A stretch of DNA of 64,000 nt from NCBI GenBank assembly GCA_002436065.1, contig DIXP01000005.1, positions 1 to 64,000 of the forward strand. The letters are read 5' to 3'. Positions within the stretch are counted from its first letter, which is position 1, and each line of letters opens with the position of its first letter. A program made the position numbers and the translations under genes. This DNA is from Chloroflexi bacterium UBA6077. GTDB taxonomy: Bacteria > Chloroflexota > UBA6077. Below the pieces are notes generated by a model, which saw only the letters and a list, made by a program, of their open reading frames with translations, was not told the origin of the DNA and did not search any database. Of this stretch, positions 7,119-16,045 are shown in pieces.

Positions 7119-9302
7119 TTAGGGTCGCCTGGCGCTCCTAAAGATCATGAGTCCCAGCATGCCGATAATCAGGAACACCGCCGGTATGGCGGCGATGGTG
7201 TAGAGCCGCCGTTGCCGTTGCGCGGGTGAATCGGCGGCCTGGCGCACGGTCTTGCCCGCCATCTTGATGCTCGCTACCTTATTCTCGCCTTTCTCGTCCA
7301 GGGTGATCAGGGCGATATTGCCGGCTGGAAGTCTGCCTTCCAGGGCCTGAGGAGATCGACGTGCTGTCTCGGCCGAGGTCCCGGACACAACCAGCACGGC
7401 CTTTTCTGTCTGATTCCAGGGCGAAGGGATCAGCTCTATGATCCCCAGGTTGGCCGCGTCCTTGACGCCCAGGAGCACCGACTCCGGTTTTTGCAGTGAC
7501 CTCTGGGAGTCTCCTCCCAGCTCCAGCGGGAGTTGGGGACCCAACTCGGTTAAGATGCCGCTGTTCGGTGAGACCCCATAAATGGCCAGTTCGTACTTCT
7601 TGCGGATCTCTTCGGTAAGCTGCGACTCCAGCCCCGCTTCCATCTCCGTGCTGTCCCCCAGCGACTGGCGGCCGAGGGCAGCCGCCACGTTCAGGCTATC
7701 CTGGAACATGGTCGGGTCTTCCGGCAGTACCAGGTAGGTTCCCAGGGGACTACCGTTCTTCACAAAGGGGTAGGGGAAGTTGGCCAGGTCCAGGGTCGGC
7801 GGATCGGGCCCCACCGGCAACACGAAGGCCGAGTCCCTGTGCAGCACGCCCCACGCTCGCTCGTCGGCCAGCGGCATGCAGTACCACTCGCTTCCTCTCA
7901 GATAGAGCGCGAAGAGGATGGTCACCGAATTGGGCCCCGGCTTGAGGCTCCCCGGCGGAAGAGTGATACGCTGCACCGTGCGCTGGCTCCCCTCAGGCTT
8001 CAAGTTGAGCGACCGCACCTGGACGCCGTTTAGGGAAACGGTGACCGATGAGAGGACCGGGTCCAGCAGCGGGGAGTAGCTGAGGTTCATATCGAAGTAG
8101 GCACCTGCGCCGCTATCGATGGGTGGTGTATCCATGGTGAAGGTTATGGCCTTGGGTCCCGCTCCCTTGGCAGGGAGGTCATCGAACCCCAGCTGCTCCA
8201 GGGTGATGCCCATCTGAGAGCCCACATCGCTAGGTTTCTCGCCTCGCCTCAGCTCCTCCTCGGCACGGGTCACCACCGCGTAGGGGCCTTGCAGCGCCTT
8301 CATGCCCAGTCGAGAGCTGAGGGTTCGCACCGCCCGGCGCAGCCCCTCGTCGTTGCCTCCACTGACTATCAAGATGGAGCAGCGCTCGTCCCAGGGGGAT
8401 ATGATCTCCTGGATGATGCCGCTGTCGGGTGCGACGATCGAACCGGACTCGTCAACGTAGTCCCGCCCTTGGTCGTTCTGCTTAGCCTTGAGTGGGAGCT
8501 GCGGCATCAGTTCGTCCAGCACCGAGTTGGTGCCGGGGCGGCCGATCACCACCAGGTCACGGCCGGACCGTAGCTGCTTACCCAGTTGCCCGGCGTAGTA
8601 GAGGCTGGTCTTCAGCGGCTTGCCAGTGGCCCACTGCCCGAAACGGGCCGCCACGCTCGCCGCCGCGCTGAACTCCACCGATGTCGGCTGGTCCGGGATC
8701 ACCACGGCTATGTCGTCGTCCGCCACTGCCTTCCGGAAGAAGGGTTCAGGCAGCCGGGCCAGGTCGGGTGCCGGCAGCGCCAGGAACTGCGGGGGCGATT
8801 GGTACTGGTAATGGATCGAAGTGGTATCGAAGATCGTGCTCCAGAGGCCCGGGTTCTCCTGGTTGACGCAGTCGTCGTCCCGAATCCTCATCAGGTACTT
8901 CAGCTGGACGTGGTTCAGGTCCCTCTTCAGCTTGTCTGATGGCAGAGGTATCCGCCACACCGTACGCTTGGTGTTCTCCGGAGTGAGGAAGACGCTGCCA
9001 ACGGGAACGTCATTCAACAGCACGGTGAGCGTCGAGTCGCTCGGTCGTACCAACTCCGAGTGGTCGTACTCCAGCGAGAGGTAGCTCCTGTCCTCGGCCA
9101 GACGGTAATCCCCGTAGCCGGTGAACCAGATGTCCATGCTGGGCAGATGGCCGTGGACTGTGAAGTCGCTCAGCTTCATGGACCGCAGGCTGACGTCCGG
9201 CTGCGGGTCCAGCCTATCGGCGAAGGCTGTGGGACTCTGTACCCACATGCACAGTGCCACCAGCAACGCCACGCCGAGCCCCGTTCGCGCCGCAAGCTTC
9301 AT
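7119..9302 (-). CDS. BcsB-like cellulose synthase regulatory subunit
   Basis: 727 residues, the usual size for BcsB. It has an N-terminal signal peptide (AARTGLGVALLVALCMWVQS, cleavage near AFA-D), two carbohydrate-binding/flavodoxin-like repeats (compare LTVLLNDVPVGSVFLTPE with VTVSLNGVQVRSLNLKPE) and a single C-terminal membrane anchor (AAIPAVFLIIGMLGLMIF). In characterised systems BcsB is an exported, membrane-anchored partner of the BcsA synthase and guides the nascent glucan. No BcsA-type gene with a PilZ domain lies next to it. The likely partner is the GT2 synthase at 22919-26920, which is inference. GAGGGGGA precedes the ATG. It is co-directional with the glycosyltransferase at 9351. 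Confidence 0.85.
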   Translation of the reverse strand: MKLAARTGLGVALLVALCMWVQSPTAFADRLDPQPDVSLRSMKLSDFTVHGHLPSMDIWFTGYGDYRLAEDRSYLSLEYDHSELVRPSDSTLTVLLNDVPVGSVFLTPENTKRTVWRIPLPSDKLKRDLNHVQLKYLMRIRDDDCVNQENPGLWSTIFDTTSIHYQYQSPPQFLALPAPDLARLPEPFFRKAVADDDIAVVIPDQPTSVEFSAAASVAARFGQWATGKPLKTSLYYAGQLGKQLRSGRDLVVIGRPGTNSVLDELMPQLPLKAKQNDQGRDYVDESGSIVAPDSGIIQEIISPWDERCSILIVSGGNDEGLRRAVRTLSSRLGMKALQGPYAVVTRAEEELRRGEKPSDVGSQMGITLEQLGFDDLPAKGAGPKAITFTMDTPPIDSGAGAYFDMNLSYSPLLDPVLSSVTVSLNGVQVRSLNLKPEGSQRTVQRITLPPGSLKPGPNSVTILFALYLRGSEWYCMPLADERAWGVLHRDSAFVLPVGPDPPTLDLANFPYPFVKNGSPLGTYLVLPEDPTMFQDSLNVAAALGRQSLGDSTEMEAGLESQLTEEIRKKYELAIYGVSPNSGILTELGPQLPLELGGDSQRSLQKPESVLLGVKDAANLGIIELIPSPWNQTEKAVLVVSGTSAETARRSPQALEGRLPAGNIALITLDEKGENKVASIKMAGKTVRQAADSPAQRQRRLYTIAAIPAVFLIIGMLGLMIFRSARRP

Positions 9303-9350
9303 TCGCTTATCCCCCTCAATTGATTACAGATCTTTTCAGACCACAACAGC

Positions 9351-11015
9351 CTATTCACTGCCCAGTCTGTAGAGTCGCCAACCGGCCCCAGGCCAGTCAC
9401 CCACAAGCTCCGCCCCGCTGCCCCCTAGTGCGTAGAGGGCCGGGTAGCGGGAGGCTACCAGGTCATGGACCCCCTCGAGCTGCGGGTCACGGACCAACAG
9501 ATGGTCCACCCGGCCCGAGGGGGCCTTCAGGGTCACGGGAAAGGCTGGTGTACCGCGTGTCACGAACAGCTCTGGCCTGGCGCTGAAGAAGAGGACCCGA
9601 TAACCCTCGAAGTCGTCGACCAGCACACTGGAAGCGCCGTCTCGGGATTGGATGTAGCCGGCCACTGACCTTTCCTCCTGCCAAGGGCTGGCGATGCTGT
9701 TGGCTGACAGGAGGCCCTCCACGAAGGGCGCGCTGCTGTTGCCACTGGCAGGGGCATTGGCCATAGCCGAGGCTGTAGTCCCCGTGGACAATGCGCTGGC
9801 GGAGAGCAGAGCCAGGCCAACCATGAGGGCCAGCGGCCCCTTGGCCGGCTCGAACGCTCGAGCTTGCTGGTATAGCCGCCCGCCCAGCGCCACGCCCAGC
9901 ACGGTCGTGAGGAACAGTCCACGCAGGGGCGGTTCAGCCCCGCCCAGCGTGGGGGCGAACCAGTAGAGCATCGGGAAGAAGGCTGTTGCCACGATGAGGG
10001 AGGCCGAGAGCCTATCCATCCTCCGCCAGCTAATCAGCAGCAGCAGCGCTACGCACAGGGCGAAGAGGGGCGACATCCCAAGGGCGGGAACTCCCTCCAG
10101 GATTGAGCCATTCTGGGGGGAGACTGCTTGGGGCAGCGGGCTGAAGGCCGCTAGGTCCGATAGCAACTGGGGAAGCTGCAGCGGTGCCGTCCGCTCTCCC
10201 TCCACCCAGTACTGAGGCGAGGACTCCACCATCAGCCCCACTAGCGCGCCGAGCCCCAGGGTGGAAACGGCAGGGACGAAGCAGGTGGCGAGTACGCCAA
10301 AGGCCCGCTCTCCGGTTTGGTCTTTCCGGCTGGAGGGGGCAAACAGGAGGAGCAGGGGGAGCAGCAGAACGTAGGGTAGGGCCTCGTATCGGGTCAGCGA
10401 GAGCAGCCCCAGGGTGAAGCCAAGCTGGATCAGCGATTGGAGGTTCTCAGCCTCGTACCAGTTCGAGACCAGCTGTAGAGAGAGCAGGATCAACAGGGCA
10501 GCCAGCATCTCCGAAGAGCCGTTGCCTCCGTTGAACAGCACGATCGGGTTCAGGGCAAAGAGGAGCAGTATTGGATACCGGAGCAGCCTCGGCATCGACC
10601 ATCGGTTGAGCATCCGGTTCAACAGGACGCAGAGTAGTGCCCCTGCCAGGGCGGATAGGATGCCTGCTGCGAGGCCCTCGTATCTCAGCGCGGGGACCAG
10701 CAGCAGCGGCGCCTGCAGTACCGTCGGGAACGGCGGCATCGGGGTGTGGAACATCGATAGCCGCGAGACGTCGCCGGTGAGCAGGGACCAGGCCTGAACC
10801 GTGTACCACTGGGCATCGGGAGGGAAAAGTCCCAGCCTGCTGGTGAGGACGTAGCCGCCCGCCAGGCTGAGGGCAAGGGACGCCGACAGGAGAAGCCAGT
10901 CCTCCCAGCCACCCAGCCGGAGATCAGCACGCCTTGATGCCACCCGATTCCGGCTCTGGCGAACCCCATCAGGCAGACTACAAGCGAGTGCAGGTTGATC
11001 GATGATACGTCTCAT
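9351..11015 (-). CDS. Multi-TM glycosyltransferase (ArnT/PMT-like, GT-C fold), paralogue 1
   Basis: A 554-residue integral membrane protein with roughly ten hydrophobic segments and a soluble C-terminal domain of about 130 residues. It belongs to a family of four in this window. Shared landmarks are MPPFPTVLQAPLLL after the first membrane helix, LTRYEALPY in the middle, and a C-terminal VDHLLVRDP-like strand. GT-C enzymes use polyprenyl-phosphate sugars and work at the outer face of the membrane. The ATG at 11015 was preferred to one at 11084 because the latter would lie inside the promoter at 11061-11069. No clear Shine-Dalgarno is visible. It is the first gene of a three-gene unit with bcsB-like and GGDEF-like genes. 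Confidence 0.72.
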   Translation of the reverse strand: MRRIIDQPALACSLPDGVRQSRNRVASRRADLRLGGWEDWLLLSASLALSLAGGYVLTSRLGLFPPDAQWYTVQAWSLLTGDVSRLSMFHTPMPPFPTVLQAPLLLVPALRYEGLAAGILSALAGALLCVLLNRMLNRWSMPRLLRYPILLLFALNPIVLFNGGNGSSEMLAALLILLSLQLVSNWYEAENLQSLIQLGFTLGLLSLTRYEALPYVLLLPLLLLFAPSSRKDQTGERAFGVLATCFVPAVSTLGLGALVGLMVESSPQYWVEGERTAPLQLPQLLSDLAAFSPLPQAVSPQNGSILEGVPALGMSPLFALCVALLLLISWRRMDRLSASLIVATAFFPMLYWFAPTLGGAEPPLRGLFLTTVLGVALGGRLYQQARAFEPAKGPLALMVGLALLSASALSTGTTASAMANAPASGNSSAPFVEGLLSANSIASPWQEERSVAGYIQSRDGASSVLVDDFEGYRVLFFSARPELFVTRGTPAFPVTLKAPSGRVDHLLVRDPQLEGVHDLVASRYPALYALGGSGAELVGDWPGAGWRLYRLGSE

Positions 11016-11060
11016 GGTGAAACCAGAGAGGAGAGAGATAGAATTAGGTTGAAGGACCTC

Positions 11061-11069
11061 ATTATAGCA
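11061..11069 (-). promoter_or_regulatory. Extended -10 promoter for the glycosyltransferase-bcsB unit
   Basis: On the minus strand the sequence reads TGCTATAAT, a perfect extended -10 element, about 46 bases before the chosen ATG. No good -35 is present, as is usual for extended -10 promoters. Confidence 0.55.
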
Positions 11070-11301
11070 TGCAAGCGCGTCCAAAGCCGCGCCTCCCCAT
11101 CTCCCTGTACTGAGGCATTGGCCAGCACCTGCCTATCTTCCTTTTCTATCGGCATCAACGGCAGTCTCCTTGATAGGCCGGGGCCAATTGCTGCTAGAAG
11201 AGGGGCTAGCTGACCTAACGGCTGGGTCGCAGTTTGACGACGATGCCTCGTACTCTGTCCGATCAGCGTGTCCGTGTCCGTGTCACTATAAGGAAAAACG
11301 C

Positions 11302-11333
11302 GAGGGCTGAATGCCGATCGGCGCTCAGCCCTC
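11302..11333 (-). terminator. Rho-independent terminator of the six-repeat Ig protein gene
   Basis: A 9-bp stem (11302-11310 gagggctga with 11325-11333) plus an inner GCCG/CGGC stem is followed on the minus strand by GCGTTTTTCC. It lies 27 bases after the stop at 11360. Confidence 0.8.
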
Positions 11334-11359
11334 TTCGTGAAGTTGGCCGCTATTGCCAG

Positions 11360-13795
11360 CTAAGGAGAGACGGTCACCGGTGCTGCGAGCAGCTGGTCAA
11401 ACCACTGCACCCCTTCCTTCAGCATGCGGAAGCGCAGCTTGTAGGTGCCTGGCGCAGGTGGAGCGGTCACGTTGACCGAGAAGGTTGTGGGACCGCCCGG
11501 AGCCACATCTGCGCTAAGGTTGTACCTCTGGTCGCTGGCCCATCCGTCGTGAGGGATATCGCTGTCGGTACCGAAGTGGATGCCAAGGCGAACCGGATTG
11601 GGATTTCCGGCATTCCAGCTACCCGCGCCGGTGTTGTTCACGGTAACGCTAACCGATCGCGTCTCGCCTGCTATCCAGATGGAAGGTGCATTGTTCAGCT
11701 GGTATGACGCTGCCAGCAGCGGACCGGCTACCGTGACGAGCATCTTGGCGTCTGGGTTCTGTTCGAACCAGGCGGAGCCCTCCTTGACCATGCGGAAGCG
11801 CAGCCAGTAGGTACCTGGAGTGGTTGGTGCGGTCACCGAGATGGGGATGCCGACCATGGGGGCGTTGCCTGGCATGGAGGGAGCCAGGTATTCGGGTATG
11901 ACTATGTCGCCTGGCACAGACGGGATGTCCGCGCGCTGGTCGCTGGCCCAGCCATCGTGTGCGACATCGCTATCGGAGCCGAACTGGACGCCAACGCGGA
12001 CACGGTTGTCTCCTCCACGCTGCCACGTCTCGGTGCCGTTGTTGAAGACCGGCACGGTGAGGCTGATGGTCTGGCCTGGGTTCCAGGAGGTAGGTGCTAG
12101 AGCCGACATAGGTGCAGCCAGCCGGTAGCGCAGCTCAGGGGTGCCTGCTGGAGCCCCTACTGTCACTGGGAACTTAGCGAAGCCGCTAGTAGTGTCCAGG
12201 TCAAACCATTCCACTCCCTCTTTCACCATGCGGAAGCGGAGAGTGTACTGGCCGGGATCGGTGGGGGCGGTGACGGCCACCGTGGGCAGGGTCTGGCTCC
12301 CGCTCGCCGGCACGTCCGAGATCAGGTAGAAGCGCTGGTCAGTGGCCCAGTCTGCATGGGGCACGTCGGAGTTCCTGCCAAAGCTCACGCCGAGCCTGAC
12401 GTTGTGCTCTCCGCCTGCGTTCCAGGCTTCCTGGCCTGTGTTGTTGATCTGGACTGACAGGTTCCTGGTCTCGCCGGACTGCCAGGTGGCGGGCATACCC
12501 CCGACTGGGGCAGCCAACTGGTACGCGCGATTGGAGCCTTGCACCTGAATGCCGGTGCGCTTATTCAGCCCGCTGGTGTTCTGGTCGAACCATCCTGCCC
12601 CCTCCTTCACCATCCGGAAGCGAACGGTGTAGCTGCCGGTGGCCGGAGGCGCGGTTATTGCCACACCAGTGAACAAGCGGTCGGTCCCTGCTGGGACGTC
12701 TCCACCCGGGATGTCGAACCGCTGGTCGCTGGACCACCCTTCGTGGGGGCTGTCGCTGTCGCTGCCAAAGCTGATGGCCAGGCGGACAGGGTTGTCGCCG
12801 CCGGCCTGCCAGACCTCGTTCCCGATGTTCTCAACCCGAATATTGAAGTTGCGGGTCTCGTTTGGCAACCATGAGTCGGTGATCGGCTTGCCGGAGGCGG
12901 CGAAGCCGATGACGTTGTAGGACCGGCTGACTGTCTGAACCTGGACGTCCCACTTGCTGCCGCCGTCCTGGTCGAACCAGGCGCTTCCCTCCTTCAGCAT
13001 GCGGAATCGCAACTTGTAGCTTCCTGGATCCGAGGGAGGATCGATCCGCACGTTCGGCACCGTCACCTCGGCGCCAGGAGCGACGTCGTTGGGCAGGTCG
13101 AATCGCTGGTCGGTGGCCCATCCGTTGTGAGCGATGTCGCTGGCCCCGCCGAAATGCACGGCCAAGCGAACCGGGTTGTCGCCACCGGCGTTCCAGGGCT
13201 CCTGACCGCTGTTCTTGATCTTGATGTTGTAGCTTCTGGACTCGCCGACGATCCAGGGATCGAGGAGCCCCTTCGTCGTGGGCGGCACGGGGGTCCGGCT
13301 CACGTAGCTGTAGCTGCGTGTTAGCCCTTGCACTACGGTGTTGGGTCTCTTGAGTATCTGGTCGAACCATGCCGAGCCCTCCTTAACCAACCGGAAGCGG
13401 AGGACGTAGGTGCGAGCCTCCATGGGCGCGGTCAGGTCGAAGGTGATGTCGGCAGACTCGCCGGGGTTCACATTGTTGGGCAGAGACACCCTCAGGTCGC
13501 TGGCCCAGCCATCGTGGGGGGTGTCGCTGTCCGACCCGAAGTGGACGCTCAGACGGGTCTTGTCATCTCCGTCCCTGAACCATCGATGGGTACCGTTGTT
13601 CTTGACGTTGAGCTTGAGGGTCCTGGTTTCTCCTGCTGTCCAGGTATTGGTCCCCGGATAGGATCTCATGGTGTACTCAGCGACTAACTCGCCAGCCGCG
13701 TCGACTGGCGGCGCCACGGGTAGCAGCACCAGACCTCCCAGCAGGACGGCGGTTACGGCCACGGCGCGGATGAGATGCCTGAGTTTCGTACTCAT
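11360..13795 (-). CDS. Secreted protein with six NBR1-like Ig repeats
   Basis: 811 residues with a signal peptide (AVAVTAVLLGGLVLLPVAPP, cleavage near VDA-A). The remainder is six tandem units of about 125-130 residues. Each unit has W-x-x-G-E-T-R, then NNGT-x-x-W, RLxxHFGxDSDxPHxGWxSDQR, PG, AP-x-x-PGxYxLRFRMVKEG and WFDQ. This pattern resembles the bacterial version of the NBR1-type Ig-like domain (N_BRCA1_IG). No catalytic motif or membrane anchor is visible, so a surface or matrix structural/binding role is inferred. A protein with three copies of the same unit follows upstream at 14122-15468. Flanking glycosyltransferase and BcsB-like genes suggest it belongs to the extracellular polysaccharide layer. 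AAGGAAA precedes the ATG, and a strong terminator lies after the stop. Confidence 0.8.
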   Translation of the reverse strand: MSTKLRHLIRAVAVTAVLLGGLVLLPVAPPVDAAGELVAEYTMRSYPGTNTWTAGETRTLKLNVKNNGTHRWFRDGDDKTRLSVHFGSDSDTPHDGWASDLRVSLPNNVNPGESADITFDLTAPMEARTYVLRFRLVKEGSAWFDQILKRPNTVVQGLTRSYSYVSRTPVPPTTKGLLDPWIVGESRSYNIKIKNSGQEPWNAGGDNPVRLAVHFGGASDIAHNGWATDQRFDLPNDVAPGAEVTVPNVRIDPPSDPGSYKLRFRMLKEGSAWFDQDGGSKWDVQVQTVSRSYNVIGFAASGKPITDSWLPNETRNFNIRVENIGNEVWQAGGDNPVRLAISFGSDSDSPHEGWSSDQRFDIPGGDVPAGTDRLFTGVAITAPPATGSYTVRFRMVKEGAGWFDQNTSGLNKRTGIQVQGSNRAYQLAAPVGGMPATWQSGETRNLSVQINNTGQEAWNAGGEHNVRLGVSFGRNSDVPHADWATDQRFYLISDVPASGSQTLPTVAVTAPTDPGQYTLRFRMVKEGVEWFDLDTTSGFAKFPVTVGAPAGTPELRYRLAAPMSALAPTSWNPGQTISLTVPVFNNGTETWQRGGDNRVRVGVQFGSDSDVAHDGWASDQRADIPSVPGDIVIPEYLAPSMPGNAPMVGIPISVTAPTTPGTYWLRFRMVKEGSAWFEQNPDAKMLVTVAGPLLAASYQLNNAPSIWIAGETRSVSVTVNNTGAGSWNAGNPNPVRLGIHFGTDSDIPHDGWASDQRYNLSADVAPGGPTTFSVNVTAPPAPGTYKLRFRMLKEGVQWFDQLLAAPVTVSP

Positions 13796-14121
13796 GCCCT
13801 GTTTCCTTTCTCTAGATGAGGTGGCGACTATGCCAGGGTATTGCTGTGCTGGTTTGGCGATGGACCGGGATCCACGTGGGGCCGCCGTTAGGGTTAGCGA
13901 CCCTCCCCACAGTTGATGGTCGGTTACGAAACGGTTACGTCCAATTCTACTACAACTATGTTCTAGATAGAAGGGGGGTCCAGGGAGAGAATCGGACTGG
14001 GCGCTCCTATCCCGCGATACGGTGGTGGCGAACGCATCTGGCCGGAGTGCACGGAGCAGTTACAGTGTCGGTGAGGGTGATGGAGAAAGCGCGCCTTTCA
14101 ATAGGGGGAACGCGATTTCGC
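13796..14121. other. Intergenic region upstream of the six-repeat Ig gene
   Basis: No coding potential is seen. It contains, on the minus strand, the recurring GTTGTAGTAGA element (13946-13956), which overlaps a possible -10 (TAGAAT). I looked for a c-di-GMP riboswitch here and did not find its conserved core. Confidence 0.4.
13946..13956 (-). promoter_or_regulatory. GTTGTAGTAGA element, site 1
   Basis: Minus strand reads GTTGTAGTAGAATTGG, about 150 bases upstream of the six-repeat Ig gene. It is identical over 11 bases to site 3 at 15653-15663. Confidence 0.35.
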
Positions 14122-15468
14122 TCAGGGCCGCACGACGACCTGAGCCTTGTACAGTTGGTCGAACCAGCCGGCCCCTTCCTTGACCATGCGGAAGCGCAGG
14201 ACGTAGCTGCCCGGCCGAGTGGGGGCTGTCACGCGGAGGTTGGTGAAGGTTACGCTGCCGCCGGGTAGGACGTCCCCTTCGGGTAGAGAGAATCGCTGGT
14301 CGGTACCCCAGTCGTCGTGAGGGAGGTCGCCATCCTGTCCGAAGTGGACTCCCAACCGAACCGGGTGTTGCCCTCCGGCATTCCATGCCTCTGTGCCATC
14401 GTTGGTGACGGTGGTGCTGGCGTTCCTCGCCTCCAGCACCACCCAGGGCTCATTGGACAGGATCGGGCTGGTGTATGAGGCCGACCTTGGAGTTCCCGTG
14501 ACCGTGACGGCGATGCGGTGGATCTGATAGAACCAGCTTACCTCGTCCTTCACCATCCGCAGTCTCAAGGTGTAGGCCCCAGGTGCAATGGGTGCAGTGA
14601 TGCTCACATTTCTTAACACGGCGATGCCGCCGGGCGGCACATCCTGCGTCAGGTCGAAGCGCTGATCCGTCGCCCAATCGGCGTGGGGGAAGTCGCTCTC
14701 TTTTCCGAAGTGAATGGCGAGCTTCACGGGATTCGGTCCGCGTGCGTTCCAGGACTCTGTGCCTTCGTTCTTGATGGATATGGCGCTCGCGATCCTCGTC
14801 TCGCCGCCCCGCCAGCTATTGGCGATGCTCGGATCGATGGCAACCACGCTCGCCACCCGGTCACTACCGGAGACCATGGCCTCCGTCTTGAGGGTCTGGC
14901 CAAACCATGCTACCCCCTCTTTCACCATCCTATGGCGGAGCAGGTAGTTGCCAGGAGAAGACGGGGCAACGACATCCACCTTCAGGGTGGTCTCCTCTCC
15001 GGGGGCCAGGGATCGAGGTAGGTTGAATCGTTGATCGGAGGACCATTGCTCATGGGGCGTGTCGTCTTCTCGACCGAAATGGATGCCGAGCCGTACAGGA
15101 TCAGGCCCCTCCGAGTCCCAGGTCTCGGTGCCAGCGTTAACCACGGTGATCTCGTAGCTCCGAGTTTGGCCGAGCGCCCACGACTTTGGTGCCGACGCCG
15201 AGTAGGTTGCGGCCAGTGCCAGTGGGGCAGCGGGCTTAGCGGAGGGGCCGGACTCTGGGGGTGTTGCGGCCGCGATCCCCTTTACCACTACCGTTGGAGC
15301 AGGAATGGACGCACGGGTCGCCGCCCTCTCACCATTGGAAGCGGTTGTGGTGGGCGATTGGCCGGGGACAGCTTGCAGCGGCCCGGGGAGATCCAGTGCC
15401 AGGATCATCCCCACCAGCAGGATGGCAGTCGTGGCTATGGCCGCTATGGCTAGCTGCAGTCGACTCAT
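14122..15468 (-). CDS. Secreted or anchored protein with three NBR1-like Ig repeats
   Basis: 448 residues. The N-terminus (MSRLQLAIAAIATTAILLVG) is a signal peptide or uncleaved anchor, followed by a Ser/Thr/Pro/Ala-rich stretch to about residue 95. Three copies follow of the same roughly 120-residue unit found six times in the gene downstream (for example NAGTETW ... HFGREDDTPHEQW ... LLRHRMVKEGVAWF). Repeat 2 is the most diverged (MVKDEVSWFYQ). The frame is open to 15618, but the ATG at 15468 gives a proper signal sequence. The gene pair probably arose by duplication with repeat gain. Role unknown; a cell-surface scaffold in the polysaccharide region is inferred. Confidence 0.77.
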   Translation of the reverse strand: MSRLQLAIAAIATTAILLVGMILALDLPGPLQAVPGQSPTTTASNGERAATRASIPAPTVVVKGIAAATPPESGPSAKPAAPLALAATYSASAPKSWALGQTRSYEITVVNAGTETWDSEGPDPVRLGIHFGREDDTPHEQWSSDQRFNLPRSLAPGEETTLKVDVVAPSSPGNYLLRHRMVKEGVAWFGQTLKTEAMVSGSDRVASVVAIDPSIANSWRGGETRIASAISIKNEGTESWNARGPNPVKLAIHFGKESDFPHADWATDQRFDLTQDVPPGGIAVLRNVSITAPIAPGAYTLRLRMVKDEVSWFYQIHRIAVTVTGTPRSASYTSPILSNEPWVVLEARNASTTVTNDGTEAWNAGGQHPVRLGVHFGQDGDLPHDDWGTDQRFSLPEGDVLPGGSVTFTNLRVTAPTRPGSYVLRFRMVKEGAGWFDQLYKAQVVVRP

Positions 15469-15586
15469 GGGCGAACTCAAGTTCTGTAGGTTATTGGGTA
15501 CCGTAATGAGCGCGAACACCGAGACATGGCGTGCGGCATGGATCGAGGTGCCGCGGTGCCACAGGGATAGCTTCCGCACGGTAGAT

Positions 15587-15599
15587 GGTAATCTACTAC
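15587..15599 (-). promoter_or_regulatory. GTAGTAGATTACC element, site 2
   Basis: Minus-strand GTAGTAGATTACC lies about 120 bases upstream of the three-repeat Ig gene. It differs by one base from site 3. Confidence 0.35.
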
Positions 15600-15652
15600 T
15601 CTGGATGTAGAAGGGCAAGGGCCTCTCAGCATCTGCGTCGTCCGCCTTTCTT

Positions 15653-15668
15653 GTTGTAGTAGATCACC
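15653..15668 (+). promoter_or_regulatory. GTTGTAGTAGATCACC element, site 3
   Basis: Plus-strand copy overlapping the -35 region of the promoter that could serve the glycosyltransferase gene at 16046. Confidence 0.35.
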
Positions 15669-15682
15669 CATGGCAGTATAAT
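15654..15682 (+). promoter_or_regulatory. Possible promoter for glycosyltransferase paralogue 2
   Basis: TTGTAG (15654-15659), a 17-base spacer and a perfect TATAAT (15677-15682). The gene start is about 360 bases further on, so a long leader would follow. Confidence 0.4.
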
Positions 15683-16045
15683 CCCAGCAGTCTCAGTCGG
15701 GTGCAGTAGGGGGAGGGCTCAGTCGGGCCCTCCGGTTCGGGAGTCGAAGCAATAGCATTACCGTGTGCGTCGGGGTGGAAATCGAGTATTCTCTCAGCAA
15801 CTTCCCCTTTCTACCACGTCAACTCGCCGCAGTCTGGGTCTGTCGAAATCAGAGAATCTGACCGAATATAATGAATCAGTGGAGTGAGTGCTGCGTTCCC
15901 TCCAGACTCCCTGAGTTGGTCAAGGTCTGCAACAGTCTGCCCGTCTTGGCTTTCATCGCTTGACTCAGCAAGATGGGACCTGGGAGTTTGGCGCGTCCTC
16001 AACAACAAGCGGTGTACCGAGTAGCGGTTTAGAGGGGTGTCTGGT

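Larger units (their letters stand above)
15469..16045. other. Divergent intergenic region
   Basis: No gene seen. It carries two copies of the GTAGTAGA element (15587-15599 minus, 15653-15668 plus), a plus-strand promoter (15654-15682) and the small palindrome GTAGAT-GGTA-ATCTAC (15581-15596). The stretch 15690-16030 shows nothing I can name. Confidence 0.4.

Noticed and set aside
13796..14121. A c-di-GMP riboswitch before the Ig-repeat gene
   Set aside because: CAAACC and GGTTAGCG-like pieces are present, but in the wrong order; the conserved GEMM core could not be aligned. The same check of 29607-30108 was also negative.
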